A DNA stretch of 64,000 nt from Homalodisca vitripennis (GCF_021130785.1 NC_060213.1:94294501-94358500), one strand, 5' to 3'; counted from the stretch's first letter, positions 35,901 to 49,204 are shown. The notes: generated by a model not told the origin, from the sequence alone. Program-made: numbers and translations.

Positions 35901-36790
35901 ATTTTTAATTAATCTGCAGTTTACTTAGTCGTATACAATACATTGAAAACGAAATATGTTTATTTGTCTTTAATTAGTTAGGAGAAGTCCTATGAAAGGG
36001 ATTGAATGAGGATCTAAAAGGATGATTTCTCATTAATATTATTTCGCATAAAATAAATATACTGGTAATATAAGAATTATATTTCTGTTAATAAACTTCC
36101 CAACGTCCTATTACAATGAAAAAAAAGATTTATTGTTATTTGAGAGCATAGAGTACATTTCAACGGAAATGGATTAGAGTAACTAAAATTTCAGACAAAC
36201 TAAAATAGAGTTGCATCCCCGATAACAACCAAGTTATTTTACTTCCTTGCTATCCCAGAATGTTGAAACTTGATACTTATGATTCTCGTGCCGTGCAAAG
36301 AAAAACCAGTTCAAGAAGATCAACTCTGTAAAGGGTTTGCCTGGGCAAACTTAATATTTTCCATGTCCTACAACGAAGAACATTGAAATGCATATGCCTT
36401 TACCATCAACAGTAAGTAAATAATTTTATTGGGATTAAAACCTCATAGGGATTTAAAAGAAGACCTTTCAGGACCGAAGAGAGATCCGCAGAACGTTTGT
36501 ATTTATTTATTTTTGCTTTCCGTTCCCCTAGCAAGGACTAATTTGACTCACATTTGTCTTATATTCTCTTAATATAGCTTTTATCGCCAATACTAATCTA
36601 GACCGAATATTACTTAGATTATAGATTACGCTATATATTATAGTACCCTCCATTCTCTTGCATGTATATGTTTTTTTGATCGAAGAAACAATGCAAACGC
36701 TACTACTGCACCAAGACCACTTTAATCCAGAAATAGATATATAGCGGTTGGGAGTACTCGCTCTTGGCCTAAGTACACTTATCAGGCTTA
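33000..36790. repeat. Ancient duplicated block C (counterpart of 16370-19110)
   Basis: Islands match block B in order over 3.8 kb, as listed for 16370-19110. Length differences reflect insertions in either copy. The 34481-34798 open frame inside it has no frame conservation in block B (about 18020-18180) and is not called as a gene. Confidence 0.8.
34245..34340. repeat. Conserved stem-loop module, copy C
   Basis: GAAATGTCA (34280-34288) and TGACATTTC (34300-34308) form perfect 9-bp arms around GAGTCCGGTTG. One extra T in the loop relative to copy B shifts any reading frame, arguing that the stem rather than a protein is what is kept. TATAATCTCGCCGTTATTG follows as in copy B. Confidence 0.75.
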
Positions 36791-38814
36791 GACATTTATA
36801 TATATTTTTTTTAATTCTCCTAAATCTAGTGCGTAATATTGATGCGAACCAGGAATGCTTCTTTACGCATTAATGCAAACACCACAACGGAACCTGAAAC
36901 ATAACGACCAAGAAGACTACAATGGCCGAAATTATACGCTTTCTTTTGAGACTTCATTGCGCAAATATTTTTATCGGTATCGGTTTTATCGGTAAATGCT
37001 CCAAAGCCATAGAAAGTAGAAAGATTAGTATTTAAGCACAGTGGTTGTTTTGAACGAGGACTATACTTCAATAGTGCCGGACGTGTAACTACATTGTTTA
37101 GCCTACAATAATATTAGATTGGAATAAGTATTTTCATTCGTCTTTGTGTGTGTTTTTAGTTTGGTCAAAGTCTAGTTACAGTTAGCTGCCCCAAATTATT
37201 AGCCATGTTGTAATTAGGTAATTCTTACCTCAAAAAACTATCATTACTCACTTAGTTGAGTATTGTACTGAGTTGAGATAAAAAAATCTAGTTTGCGTTT
37301 TTAGTTTTATTTATCAGAAAATTTGAAATGAATTATTACTTTACAGGACTTGAGTTTCCCCTAAAATTCCCCACTTTGGGTTAGTAATCGGAGCAGTAGT
37401 TAATAAGAGTACTTAATAAACTAACCTTAAGGTGTGCAGATTTTGGTTTTTATAACGTAATCCGATACAGTATTAACAGGGGTCTCCATACCTCTTAATA
37501 ACCCTTTTTATCACAAACATGAACGAATATAATTCAGAACAAAAATAAAACTGCATTATTAAATTAATGTCTAACAAAACAAACATTATTTTTCTAAATA
37601 AAATTAAAATAAGGTAGTCACTGGACAAACAAATGTTGCATAAATTCATACATGCAACGCAATAAAGAATAACGACATTCTTTGCCACATAATAGTATTG
37701 TCTATAGTAAATATAAAATGATATTGCCACCCGTTGATAGTGACCCAGTTAGTATTATTGCCAAACTGTGCTGTAAGCTCCTAGGATAATACTAAATTAT
37801 CACATAACAGTACCCTACTCTCATAACAACAGCAGTGGAGCACGATTATGTGAATCCTACAGTTTTATCTCCCTAGTTAAATTGTAGTATAATTCTAAAA
37901 CTCAATTGTTAAATAGTAAACATATAGAAGAAACTATAGGTACATGTTTCTGAAAACATTTAAATTTTAAACTCCAACTGTATTCAATAGTGTTGTCACG
38001 TTGTAAAGGTACTATTATACTCAATATGTTAATAGCTATATTAAACTAGCTATTACTAAAATAAAAACGAAATTTTCTTTTCACGACTGCACAATCCAGA
38101 TATTGACACCATCTATTTGATTACAACTACCTTTTTTATTACTTATTTTTTTCCTTAACAACACTAATTTCCGTAACGTAATGAATCGGTTTGAAGTGCA
38201 AAGATGGCTGTTATCGTGAGTAAAATTTGAGCTTTCAACAATTACACTAGTCTTCCTCCAACTTATTGCCTGTAAGTGATTTCCTGTTTAAGGCCTATCT
38301 TATATTTTGTATAACTATGTACAGAATGTAATATATATTCTTTATAAAAACTGTTACCTTACCCAATAATTTTTCATATAAAAACTATCCGATTACAGGT
38401 ATTTAGACACGTTAAAATAAATGAAAACTTTTATATTGGACCTTAGCACTTGATGCATGGCTGTATAAATTTATGTACAGATTACGCAAACATAGTGCAA
38501 CTTGACTTTAAACTGTTATAGATAATTTTATTTATAGGGGATAACAATTTAATTATGATAATGTTTGGTTTTGGGTCGAATGAATATTGTGTTCAAATTC
38601 GTGTGGGAAGTAGGGATTTTACAATTCCTTATTTAATTTGATATATGTGATGGATATAAACGAGTATTAGATTTGTACAATGTAAAAATATATCTTTACA
38701 AATTAAAATTATAATTAACTATGCAAATTTATGGTTAATAAATTAAGTTCTGGTAATGGTAAAAATGTTCTTCACAAAAGAACTTTATCATCGGAACAAA
38801 GTATAAGGCTGTGA
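36791..38814. other. Noncoding DNA, no gene seen
   Basis: No supported coding frame. Probably the diverged continuation of block C toward the island at 38815. Confidence 0.45.
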
Positions 38815-38925
38815 TAAAGTCAAGTATATGGTGACCTGGTTGTATGTTATGACTACTGCAATGTCATGAGCATTTGCTATGGTACTGCATTGTCACTATT
38901 GTTATGATAACTATTGCACGTGACT
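38815..38925. repeat. Conserved island shared with block B (22395-22500)
   Basis: ATGGTGACCTGGTT and GACTACTGCAATGTCAT recur from block B, extending B/C colinearity. It includes CCAGGTCACC on the minus strand. Confidence 0.7.
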
Positions 38926-41900
38926 TCCCTTTTATTTTTACTTAATAAAGAACTTAAAAATTGCAGTACACTATAAATAGCTCTATCCTTTAGTTAAAAA
39001 TTTTAAATGGTATAATGATGCAAAAACAAAGCAATAAATGGTTTAAGTTTACAAGGTTACGAATATGCGGAATAATTTTGGTAATTATTTCCACCCTATA
39101 TAGCTTCACACTTTTAAAACAGGTTTGCATTACAATACAAAAACTCTATACGATCAATTTATTAACGGGATTGCCTCATCCAACGTTTGTGTATGGAGAA
39201 AATAAATGCAAGCTTGTGCACACTAATACCAGTTAATAATTTATAAACTAGATAATAAGACGTACATTTTGAATCTACGTGATTTTATATTACCTACACA
39301 AACCCTTCGTCACAGTTTCTTGGCCGACTGCAGTGGCTTCACGTGAACATAACAGTTTAATGTAGGCTCAAACATCAACAGTGGGTATTTCAAGTAGGAT
39401 ATCTGTAAATTAAAGAAAACAAGTCAGAATGTATACTCTCGGACACGGGAGGTAGTTAGAGCTGGAATCGCAGGTTGGACTCCCGCAACTGACGTTAGGG
39501 AATGTATGCGACCTGGTGTACACTAATAAGAGCAACTAGCCGGTGGTAATGCTGGTGGGAGAAACACCTTAAATTAATAATGGTTGGCTTGTGTGGAAGT
39601 TTAAGAAAACAGTGATTTTGCACAGAAAATATACCGAAACACCCAGTTTGCATTTATTTTTCAACAACTTGATCTATTTTATCTTATGTTATATGAGCCA
39701 TATTATACATGAAATTGGCCGATAAGTAGCAGTTATAAAGAGAAATTTATACCACGATAACTATGAAACTATAAATCAATGTGAATATATTTTTCTTTCA
39801 TACTACTTAAGCAATAATATAATTTTGAAAATAATAACACAAAGTTAGGGAAACACACAAACCCTCATAAATGCAATATTTTTTTACCCATATTTTATCA
39901 GATCTATTTTCCAGTCATCCATAAAGCATGCACAAAGGTTTAGAAATTTTATTCTAAATTTTATTTTAAATATATAATTGCATCCATCATTATTTTCTAA
40001 TTTATTTATAAGCGGTTATAATTGGATTTCCTAATATTACTAGTTCGATGATTGTTAAAAATATGATCTCCCACTCTAACCACGGCAACTAGATTTATCT
40101 AATCGAAAAAACGCAAATATTAAATGTTTTTATTGCAAGTAACCAATCTACACGCAACTTTTATTTTGAATCAGTGATCATTCGTACGTTTTTTGTAGTT
40201 TGTTGCTTTATCGATTTAGGAAATTTAAGATATCATAATTCTTAATAATTGTATAAGTTTAGTTTTAAATGATTCGCAAAGAGTTTTCTGTTTAAAATTC
40301 TGTATGGATATTGTAACTTATTTTCTTGTCTTATTTACTATTGTTATGGTCTCTGATACTCGATTTAAGTAGCGCAAATGAAAGTGTACAGGCCAGTTAT
40401 ATGCTGCTACAAACCGGACACCTCTCACTAACTGCTTGAAACACTGCACAATTCAGCTCATTAGATAAGGCCTCGTTCTTTTTAAACCCTTTGGGCCTTA
40501 TTCATTTTTAGAAATGCCACTTATAGCATTATTTCCACATATAGGCAGTTTCAATTGGAGTTTCAAGTACTATGATTTATTCAGAAAAATTATATTAAAT
40601 AATGTTCAAGTTTCATTTTTTATGATGAAAATGTTAGATGATTAAAATAAAACAAATACTCTAAATTTGATTGAATGATAATTAGAAATCGAGTGCAATG
40701 GAATTATTTTACGTAAGCATTCACAATGAAATATCATATGGAAGATATAATGTTTTAATAACTTACAATGATTGGTGGTGGGAAGTGCCCTACCGTTCCA
40801 AAAAATTAACAGTACCTTTTTACTTATAGACTCCTTTTAGTGTTCCTCAGGTAGGCGCAATAAGGCGTCCACTATAACCAAATGCCTTTACCTTAAAGGC
40901 TTTTATATGAAATAATCGTTGTGTGATTGTTCTACACATCTGAAACTATTTATTTTACTTCTATATCAGTTCAAAGCTACGTGCATAAAATACTGCGTAG
41001 TAAAATTGTGTAAATTTTTTTTGTTCCTTTTAAGATTAGTTTTAAAGAATTAATATAAGAATATTTCACAATAATAAACGGTTTTATTTTAACATTTATA
41101 TTAAAGAACGTTACTGATAAACTCGATATATGACAGTTTAGTACGTAGATCCTATTACATTTTACTGCATCAGTTAAATTTACTGTTTTATCTTGATAAG
41201 TCGGCCTATTAATGTTACTTTTCAATAATGTAATAACGCTATTATGTATCGTGTTTTATTTCTTTATTGAGTCAAGTAACAAGACCGTTTATCAATTCTG
41301 TTCAATAGATATTTTTGCGGTTTAAAAAAAAATATATATAAATTAGTTCTATATATTACTCTATAGACTCTGCAGAGAAATATATCTAAGTCCCAATTAA
41401 AACATGCTGTGTACTAAAAAGTCGGTGGATACCGCTATTGATAGGTAACTAGGTTATCCTAATACATCGTATATATTGAAAATTATTGTTCTATTAAAAA
41501 GTCAACGGAAAGTTGGAAATGTAACAGAAAATTTGAATGAAATAAAACTGTAAATTAAAAACTTTGAAAAAGCGTTTCATGTTATTTTAAAGTTTCAAAT
41601 ACTAGAAATTCTTCAGAAAATCCCGGTGTTAGAGGAAGATTATTCAATGAGACTAAACAGTCTAACACATGAATCCTGTGTTTGGACATTGCGCAAGGCA
41701 AGTCATACGACGAAACAGTAATGTTTTAAACTTATCAGTATATTGTTTCAGTTGCACTAAATAATTAATTACCTTCATAGAAGGCAATATTCAGTAAAAT
41801 AGTAAAGTAACTAAATGCATGATAATGTAAAGTGCTAGTAACTAATTATTCAGATTCTAACTTGATGAGTCATGTAGAATGTAAGGGGTGACGCGAGACT

Positions 41901-43735
41901 GTTCAGTCATAGTTAATGGAAATTAGAGCAAACAGTTTTGGGGTTAGGCTAGACTATTGCCAACTTACCCTAACACTGAAATGTCATCCTTTTCATTGAT
42001 AATGACATAAAATAGGTATTTGTATTTTAACTAGTGACAGATGTATTAGGATTATCGCCAGTATTCTGGCATATAATGCAGACTGTCTTAGGTATCACCG
42101 TTTTGAGTTGGTCCATTAAATACTAAATTGACTATGCTTTTTACTATCATTATTGGTTAGTGATTCTTATAGTAGGTTCTTAAAATATTTATTTATAGCT
42201 ATGTGCCCAATTACATGTTGACTATTTGTCTAGGTCTATCACTTGTAAAGTTATACCTGTGTGCTGGTGGAACACTATGAGTTACAGCCACTATATCTAT
42301 CAGCTCCTTGCTACTGTGTAGGTATATAGGCGGCAGTGAAAAGGAAGAAACTTCTGGAGGCCTTATTCTGTCTCCTTCAACTACCCTTTAGGCCGTAGCA
42401 GTGATTATAATTCCACCGGTTCATGGAATTTTTTTTGAGTCAGAAAAAATATCTTCCATTTATATATGGATTATTTTATGTTTCACAACCAAATTAAAAT
42501 GTTTCATAAAATTACTTTGTCATAGCATTTGATAAAAATTTTATGTAAGCAAAAACATTAGTTTAGTGTTCTGATATTTCAAATTAACACAAAACCATTC
42601 ATATGCACTTATACCGTAAAAAGTATAATAATAATAATAAATTAAAATAATTTTTCCCTCATAAATATTAAAACAATAGTATAATTATTATAGTTTTAAT
42701 AAACCAGGCACTAGATGAAATACGGTAAAAATAACCAATACAATGCAGTTTTATTTTCTCTTATTGTAAATGCAAGCCATGTAACCAACAGAGAAGTGGT
42801 GTTGCACTTCAGAGTTAATTTGAACTACACGCTTGAATAGGTTTTATGCACTGAAACTTTATTGTATCGCTTCGGTAAATTCGATTGGTTTTTCTACCAG
42901 TAGTGTGGAACAACACATCGGTAAAATTTATTTAGTGTCATTTTCAACTACTGTAATTTGTACATTTAGTACAATTATATGATTACGATATATTTATAGA
43001 TGTTCATTTCCATAATTTAATAATATTTAAATATTCTGTATTACTGAAATTAAATTTTTTACATTAGGAATAAGTTTTACCTTGTTTTGACAATTTATTT
43101 TCTTTTGGTTGTTTGGTCTCTTATAGAACAAGCAAAAAGAACATGAAATAAAACTACTATTCCTAACACTAGTTGTACGCAGAGTTGCTCTTTATTATCC
43201 GTTATAAGCTACTAAAATATGATATTTCCAAAAATCTCCAATTACACAGTTTTGAAACTTTTATTTTTTTTCAGTTTTAGAATTAGACATTTATAATCGT
43301 TGTCTGTTTTAGTAATACAACAGACATAACTTAATTGTAAAGAAATAAAAAGAAGACAGTTTTTGCATGATATTGAGGAACTTACTTAGTTTTCCGCTCG
43401 AAGCTAAGATATGTCAGCAATATTTAAAAAAAAGTAAAAATTACTGTCTAATTAGACGTTTAAAGACTTTACTTTGAATAATAATTTATGAATCATAAAA
43501 TGAATTAATAAAACTAGTTAGGAAATAATTTTCAATGAAAAAATTTACGATCAAGTAGACAACATAAAAGAACATTAGAATAAATTAAAACTTGAAAGTA
43601 AAAATATTGCAAAATACCTTTTCGTCCTTTAAAATTTAAATAAAATACTAGTAAAAATATTAATATCATAAATATACAGCTATGGAATAGATCCAAAGCC
43701 AGGTATGAATTATATTTTGTAATTTTAGTTTTATA
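38926..43735. other. Noncoding DNA, no gene seen
   Basis: AT-rich throughout; frames are below 90 codons and low-complexity. Slightly G+C-richer patches near 39440-39580 and 42230-42420 show no recognisable gene or RNA. Confidence 0.45.
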
Positions 43736-43800
43736 TATATATATATATATACAAGCAGACCCGACAGACGTTGTCCTGTACACACGTCTTTAATTCAAAA
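43736..43800 (-). mobile_element. RTE-type LINE 3' end
   Basis: On the minus strand the sequence runs GGACAACGTCTGTCGGGTC, TGCTTG, then a (TA)n tail. The 'ACGTCTGTCGGGTC.GCT' 3' signature followed by TA repeats is characteristic of insect RTE-class LINE tails. The upstream extent (toward higher coordinates) is unclear. Confidence 0.6.
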
Positions 43801-44560
43801 ATTTTAAACTTTGATTAATCTGTAACAATCTGGGCTGTTTTGATAAAAATGTATAACGACTTGGATTGTTGATCTTAATATTCCAGAGTATTAATATATA
43901 AAATCATCAATAATACATCCAAGACGATATAAAATATTTTTTGATTAGTAAAGATCCTAGTGAATATTAGGTACAATGTATTACTAAAATTGTTAACTAT
44001 TAAAATATTATCTGGTTTGTCTAAAATAAAAATCACAGTTCTAAATGAAAACAATGGATTTATTTTTAACTGGAAAATTAATAAGTTCAACGTTTCAGAA
44101 TTTTTATCACTCTATTTTCCACAAAGAATTGACAAACCTTTTAGTAAATTTAAAAATTCCTTTGGCAAGAAATAAAAATATTAATCAAATTATCAAACTA
44201 AAAATCAGAGCTCTCTTCTAAAATAAAATAATAAAGTTTTAAAATAAAATGAAATACCACTTGGAAGTAATTAAAATAAAAATGTTCACTTCTAAGTTCA
44301 CTCAAAATACAAAATAAAACTTCTCTTTACCCTATTTGAACCTTAACTTTCAAGTCTCTGCAATTCAGATTACAACTCTCTCTCTAACAATTATAAAGTT
44401 CAATTAATTTTCAATTAATAATTCACAATAAACAGTTCCAGTTAAATATTAATAAATTACTACCTTTTCAAATCTCAATTAAAGTTATTAACAAAGTTCA
44501 ATTTTACTTCACTTCTCTTGCAAGCATGAACCAAATGTAACTTGTATGATTCTATTATGC
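43801..44560. other. Unassigned AT-rich DNA
   Basis: Overlapping frames of about 70 codons on both strands (43875-44175) are chance openings. It may be body sequence of the RTE element ending at 43736. Confidence 0.35.
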
Positions 44561-45010
44561 TCTATTGTTCTTCGAGAATAAGTTATTCAGATTGCTCTGT
44601 AGTTTCTATGAATTTAATTTTTCCCTATAAAAAGACAACAAAATTAATTTAAAATCAGATCAGGATGAATATTTCAATAAAACGTACAATAAAGTGGTGC
44701 TTACCTCAAAATCACTCGCGGAAAAAAAATTTAAGAAATACGGCGCACTGCAATTAACTTTACTCACGAAAATAACCAAAAGAAGGGCGAAAATTATGAG
44801 CGGGCGCTTAAATACTTCCCTTTCCAATCACCTTTGCAGGACATCAGTGGAGCTCTCTCATTGGTCCAGCTGTATCAAACCAGGAGAACAATACTCACAA
44901 TAAGACAAGTTCTAATCAATTCAAGGCAGTCAACCTGCCTTCCTAACAATTTAAAACTACCAGTGCTAACTTGCAAAAGGATTACATGTTCGATTTTACC
45001 CTGACATTTC
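44560..45010 (-). promoter_or_regulatory. Promoter/5'-exon-like segment with a GT-AG mini-intron
   Basis: In minus-strand order: CCAAT at 44860-44864 (plus-strand ATTGG), an inverted CCAAT at 44824-44828, the TATA-like TATTTAA at 44808-44814, and a G+C-richer transcribed-looking stretch. Then comes GATTTTGAG|GTAAGC, a strong donor at 44705/44704, and 80 bases later TCTTTTTATAG|GG, a strong acceptor at 44625/44624. No long frame follows. It could be the start of a host gene read leftward, a long terminal repeat (the minus-strand segment can be read as starting TGTCAGGG near 45010), or chance. No downstream gene is seen in the window. Confidence 0.35.
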
Positions 45011-45239
45011 ACAATCTAATCTAAAATTAAGTCCCAATATTTCGATCCAAAAATTTTTATTTAATTTAAGTTTTAATTAAAAAAATAAATCAATGTAGCT
45101 TTAAAAACGCTACAAAATGTCTATTAAAAAGTTATTACAATATATAACTTCATCACATGTACATTTAATCACACTTCGACCAAACGATAGTGTGTGAGTA
45201 TAACATGAGTGATGTGAAATGTAGAGGATGTTTTAAATG

Positions 45240-45401
45240 AAAACTTACTTAATCTGAAGGTAAAAAAGTTAAAACAAACTATTTTATAACAGGTATATTT
45301 TTTCAATTTACAACTTAATTTATCGTAATGCCATTGAATGTACAGTATTTTTGTTAATCCTTCAGGAGTATACACAAACAAATTAGATGATTTTCCGATA
45401 A
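45240..45401 (+). repeat. Left arm of a large inverted repeat
   Basis: Reverse-complement match to about 48373-48510 (ACAGGTATATTTTTT, TTTACAACTTAATTTATCG, CCATTGAATGTACA and their complements). It flanks the minisatellite units, so the whole 45.2-48.5 kb segment is a nested inverted structure. Confidence 0.8.
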
Positions 45402-45860
45402 GGCTGAAGTATAATAAGTGACCTCCATCACAATCGAATTATTGATATTTCTGAATAGCCTATATAACTACTATCCGAATTAGATTATAGTTATGTAAAG
45501 GCTGAAGTATAATAAGCGGCCACCATCCCAATGGAATTATTGATATTTCTGAATAGTCTATCTAAATTACCAAATTTCATTAAAGTTATTTAAAATTACA
45601 GTATAGTATAGGAACTGGACAACAGAATTTTATTTATCTAAAATGCTAAAGAATTATTCCGTATAGGGCTGAAGTATAATAAGTGGCCACCATCACAATC
45701 GAATTATAGATATTTCCGAATAGCCTATCTAAACTACTAAAATGACGAACTGAATTAGTTTATAGTTATTTAAAGGCTGAATTATAATAAGCGGCCAACA
45801 TCGCAATCAAATTATTGATATTTCTAATTAGCCTATCTAAACTACCGAATTTCATTATCT
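45402..45860 (+). repeat. ~105-bp minisatellite array 1 (four units)
   Basis: Units begin GGCTGAAGTATAATAAG near 45402, 45499, 45668 and 45775 (last unit GGCTGAATTATAATAAG). Each continues with a GGCCACCATC, AATTATTGATATTTCTGAAT and AGCCTATCTAAACTAC order. Unit lengths vary because two carry extra 3' sequence. Confidence 0.93.
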
Positions 45861-45861
45861 T

Positions 45862-45965
45862 TATATTTATATTTCTTGTGTGCGTGTGTATGGAGCTGAA
45901 CTTCTCCTAAATGGGTGGACCATCTTGGAATGTTTTACATTGTATCCAGCAGAATGCGCTACGAT
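45862..45965 (-). mobile_element. RTE-like 3' end (inverted relative to 49205-49440)
   Basis: The complement reads GGATACAATG..AAACATTCCAAGATGG, then GGTCCACCCATTTAGGAG, AAGTTCAGC, and CACACGCACACAAGAAATAT with a TA-rich tail, matching the plus-strand end at 49440. Confidence 0.65.
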
Positions 45966-46492
45966 CGCAGTTTCAAATGTTTTTCTATTTTAATTCCAGG
46001 TTTTCCTGACAGTTTGTGCTGCTATCAAATATGTGTGTTGTTTTGTAACATCGTGTAATTATTGTGTGAGTGCTAATTGTAATATTACATTACTAGAGAT
46101 TGAAGATGTTTGAAGTACATAAAAAAAACTATAGATATTTATTGAAGTTATTGAACTAATTTTGAAAATTTATTGAACGAAGTGAGTACATTGGTTGCAT
46201 AACCTAAGTACCATACAAATCAAAAGGTTGTGTTTCTATGTGTGAATAATTATTGTTAATAGTCTGGTCACATAAGTTCAAATTAAGTAGCATATAAATC
46301 ACATGATTGAATAACTATTCGTCCTCTTCCACGAAGACGTGGCATTTTTCTGTAAAATAAAATTCTGTATAATAGTACACAATGAATATGAGTAGCTTAT
46401 TGAATAAGTAATTTTTAATTAAGTAACTTCTAGATAAAAATGTATAACAACGTAGACTACAGTATCTAAAATACTAAATAAGTATTCCCTAT

Positions 46493-46830
46493 AGGTCTGA
46501 AGTACAATAAGTGGCCACCATCACAATTGAATAATTGATATATCTGAATAGCCTATCTAAACTACTAAAATGACGATCCGAATTAGATTATAGTTATTTA
46601 AAGGCTGAAGTATAATAAGCGGCCACCATCTCAATCGAATTATTGATATTTCTGAATAGCCTATCTAAACTACTAAAATGACGATCCAAATTATAGTTAT
46701 TTAAAGGCGGAAGTATAATAAGCAGCCACCATCTCAATCGAATTATTGATATTTCTGATTAGCCTATCTAAACTATTGAATTTCATTATAGTTATTTAAA
46801 ATTACAGTATAGTAACAGAACTGGCCAACA
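46493..46830 (+). repeat. ~105-bp minisatellite array 2 (three units)
   Basis: Units start near 46495, 46604 and 46706, the same repeat as array 1. The third continues into TTAAAATTACAGTATAGTA, also seen after array 1 unit 2 and near 47240. Between the arrays (45966-46492) is noncoding DNA whose 45955-46090 part recurs inverted at 46905-47035. Confidence 0.92.
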
Positions 46831-46904
46831 AAATTTAATTTAAAACCAATTCCTACATTATTAACAATAGTTATTGACACATGTGATTCTCTATTAATTT
46901 AATA

Positions 46905-47060
46905 TTACAAATTAGCACTCACACAATAATTACACGATGTTACAAAACAACACACAAATTTGATAGCAGCACAAACTGTCGGGAAAACCTGGAATTAAAA
47001 TAGAAAAACATTTGAAACTGCGATCGTAGCGCATTCTGCTGGATCCAATTTAAAACATAC
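46905..47060 (-). repeat. Inverted copy of 45945-46090
   Basis: ATTAGCACTCACACAATAAT, a TTACACGATGTTACAAAAC stretch, then GATAGCAGCACAAACTGTC and TGAAACTGCGATCGTAGCGC are the complement of the left-hand copy. A third copy lies near 48890-48985. Confidence 0.88.
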
Positions 47061-48180
47061 CAAGATAAAAAACAATTTATATATAAACAAATAATTAACT
47101 GATCAATCGCTGCACACTTAATATTTAGGAATTTCATTTAAAAGTATATTTTACTAAAACTGCCAATTTTATATCTGGATAACCTCTATTGATATTCCTG
47201 ATTAGCCTATCTAAACTACCGAATTTGATTATAGTTATTTAAAATTACAGTATAGTATCAGAACTGGCCAACATAATTTAATTTAAAACCAATTCCTACA
47301 CTATTAACAATAGTTATTCACACATGTGATTTGTATGCTACTTAATTTAAACTTATCTGACCAATTATGACTGCACATTAAAAATGTAAATTACAACAAA
47401 TTATTTTAAATCCATTTAGTTTAAAACTTGATTATCTAAAATGTTAACAACAGTTATTCACACATAGAAAACACAACCTTTTGATTTGTATGCTACTTAG
47501 GTTATTTGAGGTAATGCGACCAATAATCTCTATTCATGTACTATTACAATTTTAGCACTCACACAACAAATTACACGATGTTTTATTTTCTTCTTTTTGC
47601 CTGTTGGCTTTTATAAACTTATAACGCGGCCACGTAGTATACTTTTTATAACTTCATTCTATTATATTTTAATGTTATTTGCCGTATTTACTTTTGAAAC
47701 ATGAACCTTACAAAACAACACACACACATTGATAGCAGCACAAACTGTCAATTTCAGTTAAAAGCTAAAACTTCCAATTTTATATCTGGATAAACTCTAT
47801 CCTCCAAAGTGAGTACAGAATATATTGAAATAAGAAGTGGTGTTATTTTTATCTGTTTATGCTTACTCTATGCTTTCAAGACTATTATTGATTAAACGTA
47901 TGGCTGTGTTGTAATATTATAATGTTTACATAGAACAATTGGTGAAAATTTAACTTTGCAATCTGCATTAGACTACTGATCAAGCACTTTATAATAATGT
48001 AATCTAAATGTAAACAGATGTTTCTGCCTCTTTGGTGGACTTCAGCTGAAAATATTCACAGCTGTTAAGTATAAGTTCACTTTGTATTACGTGTTGTAGC
48101 GCAGTCTGTCGGATCCAATACAAAACACTCCAACATCAACAACAATTTATAATTAAAAATTTAATTAAATTTGACCGAAT
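47061..48180. repeat. Patchwork of repeat pieces from the same composite element
   Basis: Holds a partial minisatellite unit (47188-47250) and ATTTAAAACCAATTCCTACA blocks that recur near 48543. A TAGCGCAGTCTGTCGGATCC module (about 48098) recurs near 49208. No coding sequence. Confidence 0.75.
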
Positions 48181-48510
48181 AAATAACTATAATGAAATTC
48201 AGTAGTTTGGATAGGCTATTCAGAAATATCAATAATTCGATTGTGATGGTGGCTGCTTATTATACTTCAGCCATTAAATAACTATAATCCAATTTGGATA
48301 GTAGTTTGGATAGGCTATTAAGAAATATCAATAATTCTATTGTGATGGAGGCCACTTATTATACTTCAGCCCTATCGGAAAACCATCTAATTTGTGTTAT
48401 GTACATTCCTGAAGGATTAACAAAAAATATTGTACATTCAATAGCATTACGATGAATTAAGTTGTAAATTTAAAAAATATACTTGTTATAAAATTAGTAA
48501 TTTAAAATTA
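48181..48510 (-). repeat. Inverted minisatellite units and right arm
   Basis: Two units on the minus strand, ending TTATTATACTTCAGCC near 48281 and 48371, followed by the complement of the 45240-45401 arm. Confidence 0.9.
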
Positions 48511-49204
48511 CAGTATAATATCGGAACTGGCCAACAGAATTTAATTTAAAACCAATTCCTACACTATTAACAATAAGTAGTTATTCACACATGTGATCTG
48601 TATCCTACTTAATTTGAACTTAGTGACCAATTCTGACTGCAGATTAAAAAATGTAAATTACAACAAATTATTTTAAATCCAATTAGTTTAAAACTTGATT
48701 ATCTAAACTGTTAACAATATTCACAGAAACACAACCTTTTGATTTGTATGCTACTTAGGTTATTTGAGGTATGCGACCAATATACTCACTTCAATAAATT
48801 TGCAAAATGAGTTCAATAACTTTAATAAATAACTATAGTTTTTTATGCACTTCAAACATCTTCAATCTCTATTAATGTATTATAACAATTAGCACTCACA
48901 CAATAATTACAGAATGTTACAAAACAACGCACAAATTTGATAGCAGCACAAACTGTCGGGAAAACCTGGAATTAAAATAGAAAAACATTATGGCTGTGTT
49001 GTAATATTATAATGTTAACGTAGAACAATTGGTGAAACTTCATCTTTGCAATCTGCATTACACTACTGATCAAGCACTTTACAAATTTAAAATAATTATA
49101 AACTTTCTAAATTTTAAATGTGAACAAATGTTTCTGCCTCTTCGATGAACTTCAGCTGAAAATATTCACAGTTGTTAAGTAACAGTTCACTTTGTATTAC
49201 GTGT
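48511..49204. repeat. Further copies of composite-element modules
   Basis: Contains AACCAATTCCTACACTATTA, ACAACCTTTTGATTTGTATG and CTTTGCAATCTGCATTA blocks found also at 47280-47500 and 47950-47990. Noncoding. Confidence 0.75.

Noticed and set aside
39450..39495. tRNA-like or SINE promoter (A-box-like TAGTTAGAGCTGG and B-box-like GGTTGGACTCC)
   Set aside because: The boxes are only about 14 bases apart, the B box has a mismatch at the invariant C and no cloverleaf can be drawn.
45402..46830. CRISPR-like spacing of ~105-bp repeats
   Set aside because: Whole units are repeated with no unique spacers, in a eukaryotic transposon context; it is a minisatellite.
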